DNA from: Saccharothrix sp. NRRL B-16348
Lineage (GTDB): Bacteria; Actinomycetota; Actinomycetes; Mycobacteriales; Pseudonocardiaceae
Direction: 5' to 3'
Assembly: GCF_001280085.1 (NCBI RefSeq)
Contig: NZ_LGED01000252.1
Span: forward strand, 1-37,618
DNA: 37,618 nt
Under the pieces are notes generated by a model that had not been told where the DNA came from, searched no databases, and saw nothing but the letters and a program-made list of their open reading frames with translations. Of this stretch, positions 10,743 to 17,819 are shown piece after piece. Made by a program: the position numbers and the translations under genes. Each line of letters begins with the position of its first letter. Position 1 is the first letter of the stretch.

Positions 10743-11703
10743 ATGACCACCGCAAGTGAAGCTCGTCTCCGACGATTCCCGCACCCTGCCGAGGGAGTCG
10801 ACCCGCTACGCCTCCCCCTCGCAGCCTTGTTCGGCTCCTCCGTGCCGGCGTGCACCACGAGAAGAGCGGAGTGGATCGTCACGCGCACGCAGAACCGGCC
10901 CAGTGGCCGGTTTGCGCATCCTTCGCACGGTGCCGCCCGCGCACGCGAGCATGGCGACTGGACGCATTCACATCCCCGGCCAAAGCGGCTTCAACGATGC
11001 GGTGACAGCAAAGCCGGTTTTCAACCGCTCAGACCTCCGGTGCGGCACCGCCGGCCGGCTTGGGATCGGGGCACCTCCGTTGCCGATCCACCCCCGGTGA
11101 CGGCAAGTCGACGTCGAACCGCAGCACCTCGTCCACATCCGGCGCCGCGATGTCGGTGTCACCAACCGGACGTCGGTGATGTTCCGGCCAGCGACCGAAG
11201 ACTGGCCCGTCGCCGTGGTGCCCGACATCGCCACATCGCCGGACCGCGACCCGGCCCCCGCACCGGACGCTGGAGCCGGGCTTTCGCGGCGAGCGTGCCG
11301 GACCAAGGACCCACCACACGTCCTACCCCGACCGCAGCCTCGTCGACCCCGCATCCGCCGAGCCTGCCCCTGCCGATGTGCCACCAACCTGGAACACCGA
11401 ACGTGCAATGAGCTGAGGTCCGCTCACCGAACTCGCGACACCTCGACGCTCGCCAAGATCAAGGCGGCGAAGTGAGCCGATCCGCACATCCACACTTCGT
11501 CCTGGGCGAACCTGTGTTCGTACTCGAACGAACATCCGCTCGCGCCGCCGATCGGACGTTGGAGTTCGACGCATGCTCATGCAGCACGCGGGCCGCGCGC
11601 CCGTAGGACCGGCAGAACAGAGTTGATCTTGGGATTGACGTCCCCGACTCTGCGCCGATCCACAGAGGAGCAGTTGACCTGCGGAAACACTTGATCATGT
11701 GAG
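10743..11703. other. About 1 kb with no convincing gene
   Basis: Several overlapping open frames of 60-220 codons occur on both strands, but none has a good ribosome binding site, recognisable motifs or normal codon-position bias. Their translations are rich in Arg, Pro and His, as expected from wrong-frame GC-rich DNA. The stretch may hold decayed sequence and the LamG promoter. I can support no feature in it beyond a GTTCG-N4-CGAAC dyad at 11516-11529 of unknown meaning. Confidence 0.6.
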
Positions 11704-11777
11704 TGCCCCCGGTGCGACTCGAACGCACACTGGACGGATTTTGAGTCCGCTGCCTCTGCCGATTGGGCTACGGGGGC
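11704..11777 (-). tRNA. tRNA with CAA (Leu) anticodon and short variable loop
   Basis: A 74-nt cloverleaf on the minus strand. The acceptor stem is GCCCCCG/CGGGGGC, and the D-arm has a short stem. The anticodon stem GCGGA/TCCGT encloses loop CTCAAAA, giving anticodon CAA, which reads UUG. The T-arm is GTGCG-TTCGAGT-CGCAC, the discriminator is A, and no CCA is encoded. The variable loop is only five bases (CCAGT), whereas bacterial leucine tRNAs are normally class II with a long variable arm. The fold is clear; the amino-acid identity rests on the anticodon alone. Confidence 0.88.
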
Positions 11778-11805
11778 CGGCGGGAGGACTGTACTCGATC
11801 AGGTT

Positions 11806-11835
11806 GCCCGGCCGCCGTTCGGGGGGCGGCCGGGC
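11806..11835 (-). terminator. Terminator hairpin after csoR
   Basis: Perfect 11-bp GC stem (11806-11816 with 11825-11835) and an eight-base loop, ten bases past the csoR stop codon and before the tRNA. There is no strong T-run, which is usual in high-GC actinomycetes. Confidence 0.65.
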
Positions 11836-11845
11836 GGTGCGTGGG

Positions 11846-12127
11846 TCAGGAGCGGACCAGGCGGGTGATTGCGGCGGAGGCTTCGGCGATCTTCTCCTCC
11901 GCCACCTCGCCCCCCTCGGCCACGGCCTGCGCCACGCAGTGCTTCAGGTGCTCGTCGAGCAGACCCAAGGAGACCGCCTGCAACGCCTTCGTCGCGGCGG
12001 AGATCTGGGTCAGCACGTCGATGCAGTACTCGTCGTTCTCGACCATCCGCTGGAGGCCGCGGACCTGCCCCTCGATGCGTCGCAATCGCTTGAGGTACGC
12101 GTCCTTGTCCGCCGTGTAACCGAGCAT
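11846..12127 (-). CDS. csoR: CsoR-family copper-sensing transcriptional repressor
   Basis: All-alpha metal-sensing repressor of 93 residues, the usual family size. The Cu(I) ligands of the CsoR family are present as Cys35 (YCIDVLTQ) and His60/Cys64 (HLKHC). The N-terminal stretch LKRLRRIEGQVRGLQRM is the family's basic helix for operator binding. In this family the apo-repressor sits on its operator and leaves it when Cu(I) binds. An operator-like palindrome lies 17 bases upstream of ATG 12127, so autoregulation is likely. No copper ATPase or copper chaperone gene lies next to it, so its other targets must be elsewhere. Related nickel, formaldehyde or persulfide sensors differ in these ligands, so copper is the best call. 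Confidence 0.93.
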   Translation of the reverse strand: MLGYTADKDAYLKRLRRIEGQVRGLQRMVENDEYCIDVLTQISAATKALQAVSLGLLDEHLKHCVAQAVAEGGEVAEEKIAEASAAITRLVRS

Positions 12128-12143
12128 CGCTCCCGACCTTCCC

Positions 12144-12173
12144 TACCCTGGACGGGTATCCGAGTCCAGGATA
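12144..12173. promoter_or_regulatory. CsoR-type operator
   Basis: The sequence TACCC-TGGAC-GGGTA at 12144-12158 is a perfect palindrome of the G-tract type bound by CsoR proteins. It is nested in a larger inverted repeat whose 10-base arms (12144-12153 and 12164-12173) match at nine positions. It lies just upstream of csoR. Two overlapping dyads could hold two tetramers. Confidence 0.7.
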
Positions 12174-12300
12174 GGCCACCCGACCGGGTGTGACGGGCAC
12201 CACGGGGGGACGGCGGGCGGGCCGCACATTTCGGCCCGGCGCGGTTTGTGTCGCGAAATGACCCGTCCGGGGGCATCAGTCACATTTTCACCGCGAAAGG

Positions 12301-12330
12301 TTAGGCGATATTCCTCTCGTGCACTATGGT
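12301..12330 (+). promoter_or_regulatory. Possible lsr2 promoter
   Basis: A weak TTAGGC / 18 bases / TATGGT pair about 70 bases before the lsr2 start, in a locally less GC-rich stretch. Only a pattern match. Confidence 0.3.
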
Positions 12331-12400
12331 GTCGACCTAAGCGTGTGGCGCAGAACAAGTCGAGGGCAGCACGCGCTATGCGAGCACACACGGAGGAACA

Positions 12401-12742
12401 GTGGCACAGCAGACCGTCGTCCAACTCATCGACGACCTCGACGGCAGCGAAGCCGCCGAGACCGTGACCTTCGCGCTGGACGGTGTGGAGTACTCCATCG
12501 ACCTCTCCAAGGACAATGCGGACAAGCTCCGCGAGTCCCTGGCCGACTTCGTCGCCAAGGCGCGCCGCGCAGGTGGCCGCAAGCAGCGCAAGGGCACCGG
12601 CAAGAGCACGGTAAAGGCTGGTGACAAGGCCCAGGCCCAGGCGATTCGGGACTGGGCTCGCGCACAGGGCCACCAGATCTCCGACCGGGGCCGCATTCCC
12701 CAGGGGCTGGTCGTGCAGTTCCAGGAAGCCCACGCTTCCTGA
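12401..12742 (+). CDS. lsr2: Lsr2 nucleoid-associated, H-NS-like DNA-bridging protein
   Basis: Protein of 113 residues, the normal Lsr2 length. It binds AT-rich, often horizontally acquired DNA, bridges it and silences transcription. Residues 1-60 form the dimerisation domain (VVQLIDDLDG, VTFALDGVEYSIDLS). A basic linker (about 55-73) leads to the DNA-binding domain (AIRDWARAQGHQISDRGRIP), whose minor-groove RGR motif is residues 96-98. The start is GTG 12401, with GGAGGA a few bases upstream. A strong hairpin directly follows the gene. It is transcribed alone, between csoR (divergent) and pabAB (convergent). Actinomycetes often have a second lsr2 copy, so this need not be the only one. Confidence 0.97.
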   Translation: MAQQTVVQLIDDLDGSEAAETVTFALDGVEYSIDLSKDNADKLRESLADFVAKARRAGGRKQRKGTGKSTVKAGDKAQAQAIRDWARAQGHQISDRGRIPQGLVVQFQEAHAS

Positions 12743-12749
12743 GTCGCGT

Positions 12750-12792
12750 CGTTTTCCCCTGCGGTGGACTACACCAACCGCAGGGGAAAACG
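12750..12792. terminator. Bidirectional terminator between lsr2 and pabAB
   Basis: Perfect 16-bp stem (12750-12765 with 12777-12792) and an 11-base loop. The stem itself carries TTTT and AAAA runs at its base, so it can act as an intrinsic terminator for both convergent genes. Confidence 0.9.
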
Positions 12793-12807
12793 GCAGGTCA
12801 GAGCCGT

Positions 12808-14835
12808 TCAGGGCAGGGAAGAACGCCCTGGGAACTCCACGCCGGCCAGGCTGAGCAGGGCGGTCGCCTTGACCGCGGTCTCCTCGAATTCCTCCGCCGG
12901 GTCGGACAGCGCGATGACCGCGCCCCCGACGCCGAAACTCACCTTGTCCCGGTCCACCACCAGCGTCCTGATGACGATGCTGAAGTCGGCCGTTCCGGAG
13001 AGTGAGAAGTAACCGAGCGCCCCGGAGTAGACACCCCTGGGCCCGGCTTCCAGCCCGTCGATGATCTGCATTGTCCGGATCTTGGGCGCACCCGTCATGG
13101 ACCCGCCGGGGAACGCGGCCCTAACCACCCGCACGGCGGAACTACCGGAACGCAGTCGAGCCCGAACGGTGCTGACGAGCTGGTGCACTGTCGCGTAGCT
13201 CTCCACCTCGAAGATCCTGGGCACCTCGACGCTGCCGACTTCCGCGCAATGGCCCAGATCATTGCGGACCAAGTCCACGATCATGAGGTTCTCCGCGCGG
13301 TCCTTCGCGCTGGCAGCCAAGGCCGTGCGCAAAGCCCGGTCCTCGGCGGCGGTGGCCCCGCGGGGGCGCGTGCCCTTGATTGGCTCGGATTCGACGACAC
13401 CCTGTCGGTCGACCCGGATGAACCGCTCGGGTGAAGTGCTGAGCACGGAGAGCGCACCGAAACGGAGCAACGCCCCGAACGGCGCGGGGCTTTCCGCACG
13501 CAGGAACCGGTAGGCGTCCCACGGGTCGAGCGGCCCGCGCCACGTCACCGTGTTCGTCAAGCACACCTCATAGCTCTCGCCCGCCGTGATGGCCTCCTGA
13601 CAAGCCGCGACCAGCTTCAAGTAGTGCGAACGGTCGTGCCGGGGCTGCACGGAGTCGGCACGGGCCGGGCGCGGCGGTGGTGCCGGCGCCGCGCTGAATT
13701 GACGCAGGAAATCGGCCGTTCGGCCCAACCAGCCGTCCTCGTCGGACAACGCCAACAGGTACACGCACCGGGTTTCGTGGTCGAAAACCAGCGCCCGGTC
13801 GGCGAACACGAATGCCGCGTCGGGCTGCTCCGAACGGTGCGCCGCCGCGCCGCCGCATTCCGCCTTCAGCTCGTACCCGAGGTAGCCCACCCAGCCGAGC
13901 GCGAACTCGAACGGCACGTCCGGCGGCGCCACCCGCCACGCCGCCAGGTCGGCCTCCAGCCAGTCGAAGAACGGCCCGGAACGCGTCACGCCGTCCACGG
14001 TCACCTCGCCGGTCCACACGTCGTACGTAGCCACGCGCGCCAGCGGCCCGGACGCGTCGCCCATCACGGAGAACCGGCCACGGTTCCCGGCGAGGCTGCT
14101 GTCCAGCCAGAACGCGTCGTGGGAAGCCCCGTACAGGGCCGCGTAGACGTCCTCCGGCGGCGGGTGCGCGTCCACCCGCCGCACCAGCACCTCACGGGTC
14201 GCCTCAGCGCGCCGGACGGGAGGCGGAGGGAGGTCGGGCAGGACGGCGGCGCCGTCGGTCAGGTCGCGGAAGTTGGCCAGCAGCTGGTGGCCGTGCGCCG
14301 TGCACACCGACTCGGGGTGGAACTGCACGCCCCAGGCGGGCCGTGACCGGTGCCGCACGCCCATCAGCACGTCGTCGGACTCGGCCCAGGCGATCGGCTC
14401 CAGCGACGGCGGCAGGTCCGACACGGCCAGCGAGTGGTACCGCACGACGGGCAGCGGCGACGGCAGGCCGGCGAACACGTCCACCCCGGTGTGCCGCACC
14501 TGGTCCACCACGCCGTGCCGGGGCGTGACCAAGCCCACGGACGCGCCGTGCGCGAGGCACAGCCCCTGGTGGCCCAGGCAGACACCCAACAGGGGGATGT
14601 CGGCGTGCTCGATCACCTCGCGGCACAGGCCGAAGTCGGCGGCGCGCTGGGGGCGGCCGGGTCCGGGCGAGATCACCACGTTGTCGAACCGCCGCAGGTC
14701 GGACAGCCGGAACCGCGGGTCGTCGTTGGTGATGACGACCGGTTCGCGCCCGTTCACCTGAGCCAGGTACTGGAAGAGGTTGAAGGTGAACGAGTCGTAG
14801 TTGTCGATGAGCAGCGTCCGCATGGCAAACAGCAC
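12808..14835 (-). CDS. pabAB: 4-amino-4-deoxychorismate synthase, fused PabA-PabB
   Basis: Makes 4-amino-4-deoxychorismate from chorismate and glutamine, the first step to p-aminobenzoate and folate. Residues about 6-190 are the class-I glutamine amidotransferase: LLIDNYDSFTFNL, nucleophile Cys86 in GVCLGHQ, and His173/Glu175 in FHPES. Residues about 210-670 are the chorismate-binding component I. The PIKGT motif at 485-489 carries the Lys typical of PabB, where TrpE has Ala, so this is not an anthranilate synthase. VDLVRNDLG and FPGGSMTGAPK are also present. The start is GTG 14835 with AGG nearby; ATG 14823 (MRTLLIDNYD) is an equally good N-terminus. Fused PabAB proteins serve folate or antibiotic synthesis, but no biosynthetic cluster is visible here, so a folate role is more likely. 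Confidence 0.93.
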   Translation of the reverse strand: MLFAMRTLLIDNYDSFTFNLFQYLAQVNGREPVVITNDDPRFRLSDLRRFDNVVISPGPGRPQRAADFGLCREVIEHADIPLLGVCLGHQGLCLAHGASVGLVTPRHGVVDQVRHTGVDVFAGLPSPLPVVRYHSLAVSDLPPSLEPIAWAESDDVLMGVRHRSRPAWGVQFHPESVCTAHGHQLLANFRDLTDGAAVLPDLPPPPVRRAEATREVLVRRVDAHPPPEDVYAALYGASHDAFWLDSSLAGNRGRFSVMGDASGPLARVATYDVWTGEVTVDGVTRSGPFFDWLEADLAAWRVAPPDVPFEFALGWVGYLGYELKAECGGAAAHRSEQPDAAFVFADRALVFDHETRCVYLLALSDEDGWLGRTADFLRQFSAAPAPPPRPARADSVQPRHDRSHYLKLVAACQEAITAGESYEVCLTNTVTWRGPLDPWDAYRFLRAESPAPFGALLRFGALSVLSTSPERFIRVDRQGVVESEPIKGTRPRGATAAEDRALRTALAASAKDRAENLMIVDLVRNDLGHCAEVGSVEVPRIFEVESYATVHQLVSTVRARLRSGSSAVRVVRAAFPGGSMTGAPKIRTMQIIDGLEAGPRGVYSGALGYFSLSGTADFSIVIRTLVVDRDKVSFGVGGAVIALSDPAEEFEETAVKATALLSLAGVEFPGRSSLP

Positions 14836-14893
14836 GGTACCTGCACGAACACACGGATGGAGTACCCCCGGACGAGGAGCTGAAGACGCCGAA

Positions 14894-14922
14894 GAGGCCG
14901 GGCGCGCGTGCCGCCCGGCCTC
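14894..14922 (-). terminator. Terminator after the sigma factor/membrane partner operon
   Basis: Perfect 11-bp stem (14894-14904 with 14912-14922) and a seven-base loop, about 20 bases past the stop codon at 14941. Confidence 0.65.
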
Positions 14923-14940
14923 CCAGTCCCCCGTGGTGGC

Positions 14941-15888
14941 TCAGTCCAGGTGGAACTTCGGGTCCGCGGCGAGCGCCGCGAGCTGAGCCCCCGTGAACGC
15001 CGGCCGGGACAACGCCGGGTGACCGGACTCCAGGTACTCGCTCGAGTAGGCGACCGTCACCAGGGTGCCGTCCGGGTACCGGTAGAACGCCGCGGCTTCC
15101 AGCGTGTTGCGGTCAGCGTCCGCGGTGGCGCCCGTGACGACGCCGACCTCCTTGCCGCCGACGTCGACCACCTCGCACGTGCCGCCCTCGATCGGGTACG
15201 GGTACTTGGTCGCCGCCTCGCACCCGCCGAGGTCGCCGAGCCGCGTGTTGCCCTTGGTCTCAACCTCGACGGTCAGCTCGCCGACACCCGCCTCGCCGGT
15301 GATCACGACCGGGGTGTGCGCCCAGTACTCCCAGACCTGCAGCTCGCCGGCGTACTCGACGAACTGCGACTGGTGCCGGGTCATGGGCCCGTACTCGGCG
15401 AAGCCGATCCGGGTCCGGTCCTCGGCCTTCACGCCGGGCGGCAGCGACGACGCGACGTCGTTCAGGAGCTTGGCGCCCTTGTCCGCCCGCGGTCCGCTGG
15501 TCGCGGTCCGGTCGCCCTGCCCGTTCGGCCACGGGGTCTTCGTGTCGGACATCGGCGGTCCACTGGGTGGCGTCACGGCGGTCACCGACGGCGACTCCGA
15601 CGGCGGCTCGGCGGTCGGGGTGACCCTCGGTCCGGACTCCGACGGCGGCCCTCCCGCCACCTCGATGACGCCGGTCCCGCCGGCCCCGCCGGTCAGGGTC
15701 GGCACCAGCACGGCGCCGACCGCGATGGCCACCACCGCGAGGCCCGCGACGACGCCGCCCCAGGTCGCCTTCCGGCGGCGCTGCGCACGGCGGGCGCGGT
15801 CCAGCGCGGCCTCGGGGCTCATGGGCGGCGGCGGGCTGCTCGCCACCATCACTTCCTGCAACGCGCTCTTCAGCTCGTGCTCGTTCAT
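14941..15888 (-). CDS. Membrane-anchored partner (putative anti-sigma factor) of the SigE-family sigma
   Basis: Protein of 315 residues. It has a short cytoplasmic N-terminus with a Pro run (about 19-23), a very basic RARRAQRRRK stretch before one membrane segment (about 43-64), a Gly/Pro/Ser/Thr-rich linker, and an outer domain of unknown fold with several Cys. The start is ATG 15888, which overlaps the sigma gene stop by ATGA, so translation is coupled. That arrangement is typical of a sigma factor followed by its membrane-bound regulator. The N-terminus shows no HxxxCxxC zinc anti-sigma motif, so the anti-sigma role is inferred from position and topology only. It could instead be an effector of the same stress response. 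Confidence 0.6.
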   Translation of the reverse strand: MNEHELKSALQEVMVASSPPPPMSPEAALDRARRAQRRRKATWGGVVAGLAVVAIAVGAVLVPTLTGGAGGTGVIEVAGGPPSESGPRVTPTAEPPSESPSVTAVTPPSGPPMSDTKTPWPNGQGDRTATSGPRADKGAKLLNDVASSLPPGVKAEDRTRIGFAEYGPMTRHQSQFVEYAGELQVWEYWAHTPVVITGEAGVGELTVEVETKGNTRLGDLGGCEAATKYPYPIEGGTCEVVDVGGKEVGVVTGATADADRNTLEAAAFYRYPDGTLVTVAYSSEYLESGHPALSRPAFTGAQLAALAADPKFHLD

Positions 15889-16388
15889 CGCACCTTTTCT
15901 CCCTGCTGAGGGGTGATCAGGCCGCGCAGCGTCTGCAGCCCCCGCGCGGCCTGGCTCTTCACGGTTCCTTCGGAGCAGTTCAACGCCCTGGCGGTCTCCT
16001 CGACCGACAGGTCTTCCCAGTACCGCAGCACGAGCACGGCGCGTTGCCTCGGCGGCACCTGGGCCAGCGCCGCCAGCAGCACCAGCCGGTCCTCCGCCGA
16101 CCCGCGCGTCACGGCCGCCGCGTCGGCGGTCGTCTCGCTCACCCGTTCCTTGCGGAACCAGCCCCGGCGCAGGTCGGACACGAACGTCCGGACGAGCGTC
16201 TGCCGGGTGTAGGCGTCGAGTGCCTCGTGCCGGTTGATCCGCCGCCACGCCACGTAGAGCTTGGCGAAGGTCGTTTGGACCAGGTCCTCGGCACGGTGCC
16301 AGTCGCCGCACAGCAGGTACGCCGTGCCGCGCATGGCCTCGGACCGCGCCGCGAAGTACTCGGCGAACGCGGCGTCCCGATCACTCAT
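15885..16388 (-). CDS. SigE-family ECF RNA polymerase sigma factor
   Basis: ECF-type sigma factor of 167 residues that should direct RNA polymerase to stress or envelope promoters. Sigma region 2 is visible at about 10-75 (FAARSEAMRGTAYLLCGDWHRAEDLVQTTFAKLYVAW). Region 4 is at about 108-160 (LAQVPPRQRAVLVLRYWEDLSVEETARAL then SEGTVKSQAARGL). This pattern matches the actinomycete SigE family, in which the sigma gene is followed by a membrane protein gene. ATG 16388 is the start. The stop overlaps the next gene by four bases. The promoter should lie in the 115-bp region shared with the divergent phosphoesterase gene, where GTAC-TGCG-GTAC occurs at 16401-16412. Confidence 0.92.
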   Translation of the reverse strand: MSDRDAAFAEYFAARSEAMRGTAYLLCGDWHRAEDLVQTTFAKLYVAWRRINRHEALDAYTRQTLVRTFVSDLRRGWFRKERVSETTADAAAVTRGSAEDRLVLLAALAQVPPRQRAVLVLRYWEDLSVEETARALNCSEGTVKSQAARGLQTLRGLITPQQGEKVR

Positions 16389-16503
16389 CTGTCCTCCCCC
16401 GTACTGCGGTACGAGGTAATCACGCTCGCGGGCGACCAGGGGGTTGCATGCCCTCGCCGAGATTCGTGGAAACTGGACTCACCACCACTGGGGAGGCCCC
16501 GCC

Positions 16504-17721
16504 TTGTTGTTCTTCGTGCTGTTCGCGGTCGTGATGGGCGCGGCCCACTACTACATCTGGCGGCGGGCCGTGCGGGCCACGACCCGGCCCGGGCGTGGCC
16601 GGCGGATCGGCACCGGGGTCGTGGTCTTCCTCTACCTGCTGGTGATGGCGGCGTTGTCGGTGAGCAGGCTCGGCGAGTCGGGGCTCGTCGTGGCGGTGGC
16701 GTGGCCGGGCTTCTTCTGGCTGGCGGGCGCGTTCTACTTCGCGTTGATCCTGGGCGTGCTCGAGATCCCCCGCCTGGTGCTGAACCGCGCGGCACGCGCG
16801 CACGAGGTGCCCGCCGCGGTCGGCGCGCCCACCGCGGAGGTCGAGGCGCCCGGGGCGACGCTCGAAGAGCAGCCGGTCGACCCGGGCCGCCGGCTGTTCA
16901 TCGCCCGGTCGCTCGCCGTCGCGGGCGGCGTGGCCACGGTGGGCGTCGTCGGCTTCGGCGCCACGCAGGCGCTCGGCGACCCGGTGGTCAAGCGGATCCC
17001 GGTCACGCTGGGCAAGCTCGACCAGCGGCTGTCCGGCTACCGGATCGCGGTGGTGAGCGACATCCACCTCGGACCGCTGCTCGGCCGCGCGCACACCGAG
17101 CGGATCGTGCGGATGATCAACGAGCAGGGGGTGGACCTGGTCGCCATCGTCGGCGACCTGGTCGACGGCACGGTCGACGAGCTGGGCGAGGCGGCGGCTC
17201 CGCTGCGCGACCTCGTGAGCACGCACGGCAGCTTCTTCGTCACCGGCAACCACGAGTACTACTCGGGCGCGGAGCCGTGGCTGGCGGAGCTGGAGCGGCT
17301 CGGGGTGAACCCGCTGCGCAACGAGCGGCTGCGGATCGAGCGGGCCGGCGCGTCGTTCGACCTCGCGGGCGTCAACGACGTCACCGGCGAGACCTTCCAG
17401 GACGGTCCCGACTACGGCCGCGCGCTGGCCGGCCGCGACACGTCCACGCCGGTCGTGCTGATGGCGCACCAGCCGGTGGCGGTCCGCGAGGCCGCCAAGC
17501 ACGGGGTCGACCTGCAGCTGTCCGGGCACACGCACGGCGGGCAGATGTTCCCGTTCCACCTCGCGGTCGGCTTGCAGCAGCCGGTGCGCAGCGGCCTGGA
17601 GACGGTCGACGGCACGCAGGTCTACACCAGCAACGGTGCCGGGTTCTGGGGTCCTCCGGTGCGCGTCGGCGCGGCGCCGGACATCAGCGTCGTGGAGTTG
17701 CGTCACAAGTTCGCCGGCTGA
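16504..17721 (+). CDS. Membrane metallophosphoesterase (calcineurin-like)
   Basis: Protein of 405 residues. The start is TTG 16504, with GGGGAGG at 16490-16496 and a seven-base spacer; upstream in-frame codons lack a ribosome binding site. Hydrophobic segments lie in about the first 15 residues and at about 36-55, 62-85 and 137-155. The last follows an RR pair and probably carries the catalytic domain across the membrane. The binuclear-metal motifs are complete: SDIHLG (about 186), GDLVDG (about 217), GNHEYY (about 247), MAHQP (about 320) and SGHTHGGQ (about 341). The family hydrolyses phosphomonoesters or phosphodiesters. Close YkuE-like relatives act on UDP-sugar lipids or nucleotides, but the substrate cannot be read from sequence. 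It is divergent from the sigma operon and has no partner gene. Confidence 0.9.
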   Translation: MLFFVLFAVVMGAAHYYIWRRAVRATTRPGRGRRIGTGVVVFLYLLVMAALSVSRLGESGLVVAVAWPGFFWLAGAFYFALILGVLEIPRLVLNRAARAHEVPAAVGAPTAEVEAPGATLEEQPVDPGRRLFIARSLAVAGGVATVGVVGFGATQALGDPVVKRIPVTLGKLDQRLSGYRIAVVSDIHLGPLLGRAHTERIVRMINEQGVDLVAIVGDLVDGTVDELGEAAAPLRDLVSTHGSFFVTGNHEYYSGAEPWLAELERLGVNPLRNERLRIERAGASFDLAGVNDVTGETFQDGPDYGRALAGRDTSTPVVLMAHQPVAVREAAKHGVDLQLSGHTHGGQMFPFHLAVGLQQPVRSGLETVDGTQVYTSNGAGFWGPPVRVGAAPDISVVELRHKFAG

Positions 17722-17758
17722 TAGCGCATTTTTCGCCTTCACCACCTAGAGTGGACCG

Positions 17759-17795
17759 CCGTGCCCGAACACGGTCGGACCGTGCCTGATCACGG
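17759..17795. promoter_or_regulatory. Two tandem palindromic operator-like sites upstream of the polyamine operon
   Basis: CCGTG-N6-CACGG occurs at 17759-17774 and again at 17780-17795. The two copies start exactly 21 bp apart, so they lie on the same face of the helix, and the spacers are similar (CCCGAA, CCTGAT). They sit between a possible -10 element (TAGAGT, 17747-17752) and the start codon at 17820, where a bound repressor would block transcription. Confidence 0.6.
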
Positions 17796-17819
17796 TCGCG
17801 AAGGGGGACCCCTAGCGAG

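Noticed and set aside
11029..11319. Cytochrome P450 remnant (VDEVLRF on the minus strand)
   Set aside because: A single seven-residue resemblance with no heme-binding or other P450 motif; not enough to call a pseudogene.
10743..11411. 222-residue plus-strand protein
   Set aside because: Arg/Pro/His-rich, no ribosome binding site, no recognisable motif, and overlapped by equally open frames on the other strand.
11516..11529. SOS box (GTTCG-TACT-CGAAC)
   Set aside because: Actinobacterial LexA sites have the arms in the opposite order (CGAAC-N4-GTTCG), and no SOS gene follows.
12808..14835. Anthranilate synthase, or part of an antibiotic cluster
   Set aside because: The PIKGT motif marks PabB, not TrpE, and no other secondary-metabolite genes are nearby.
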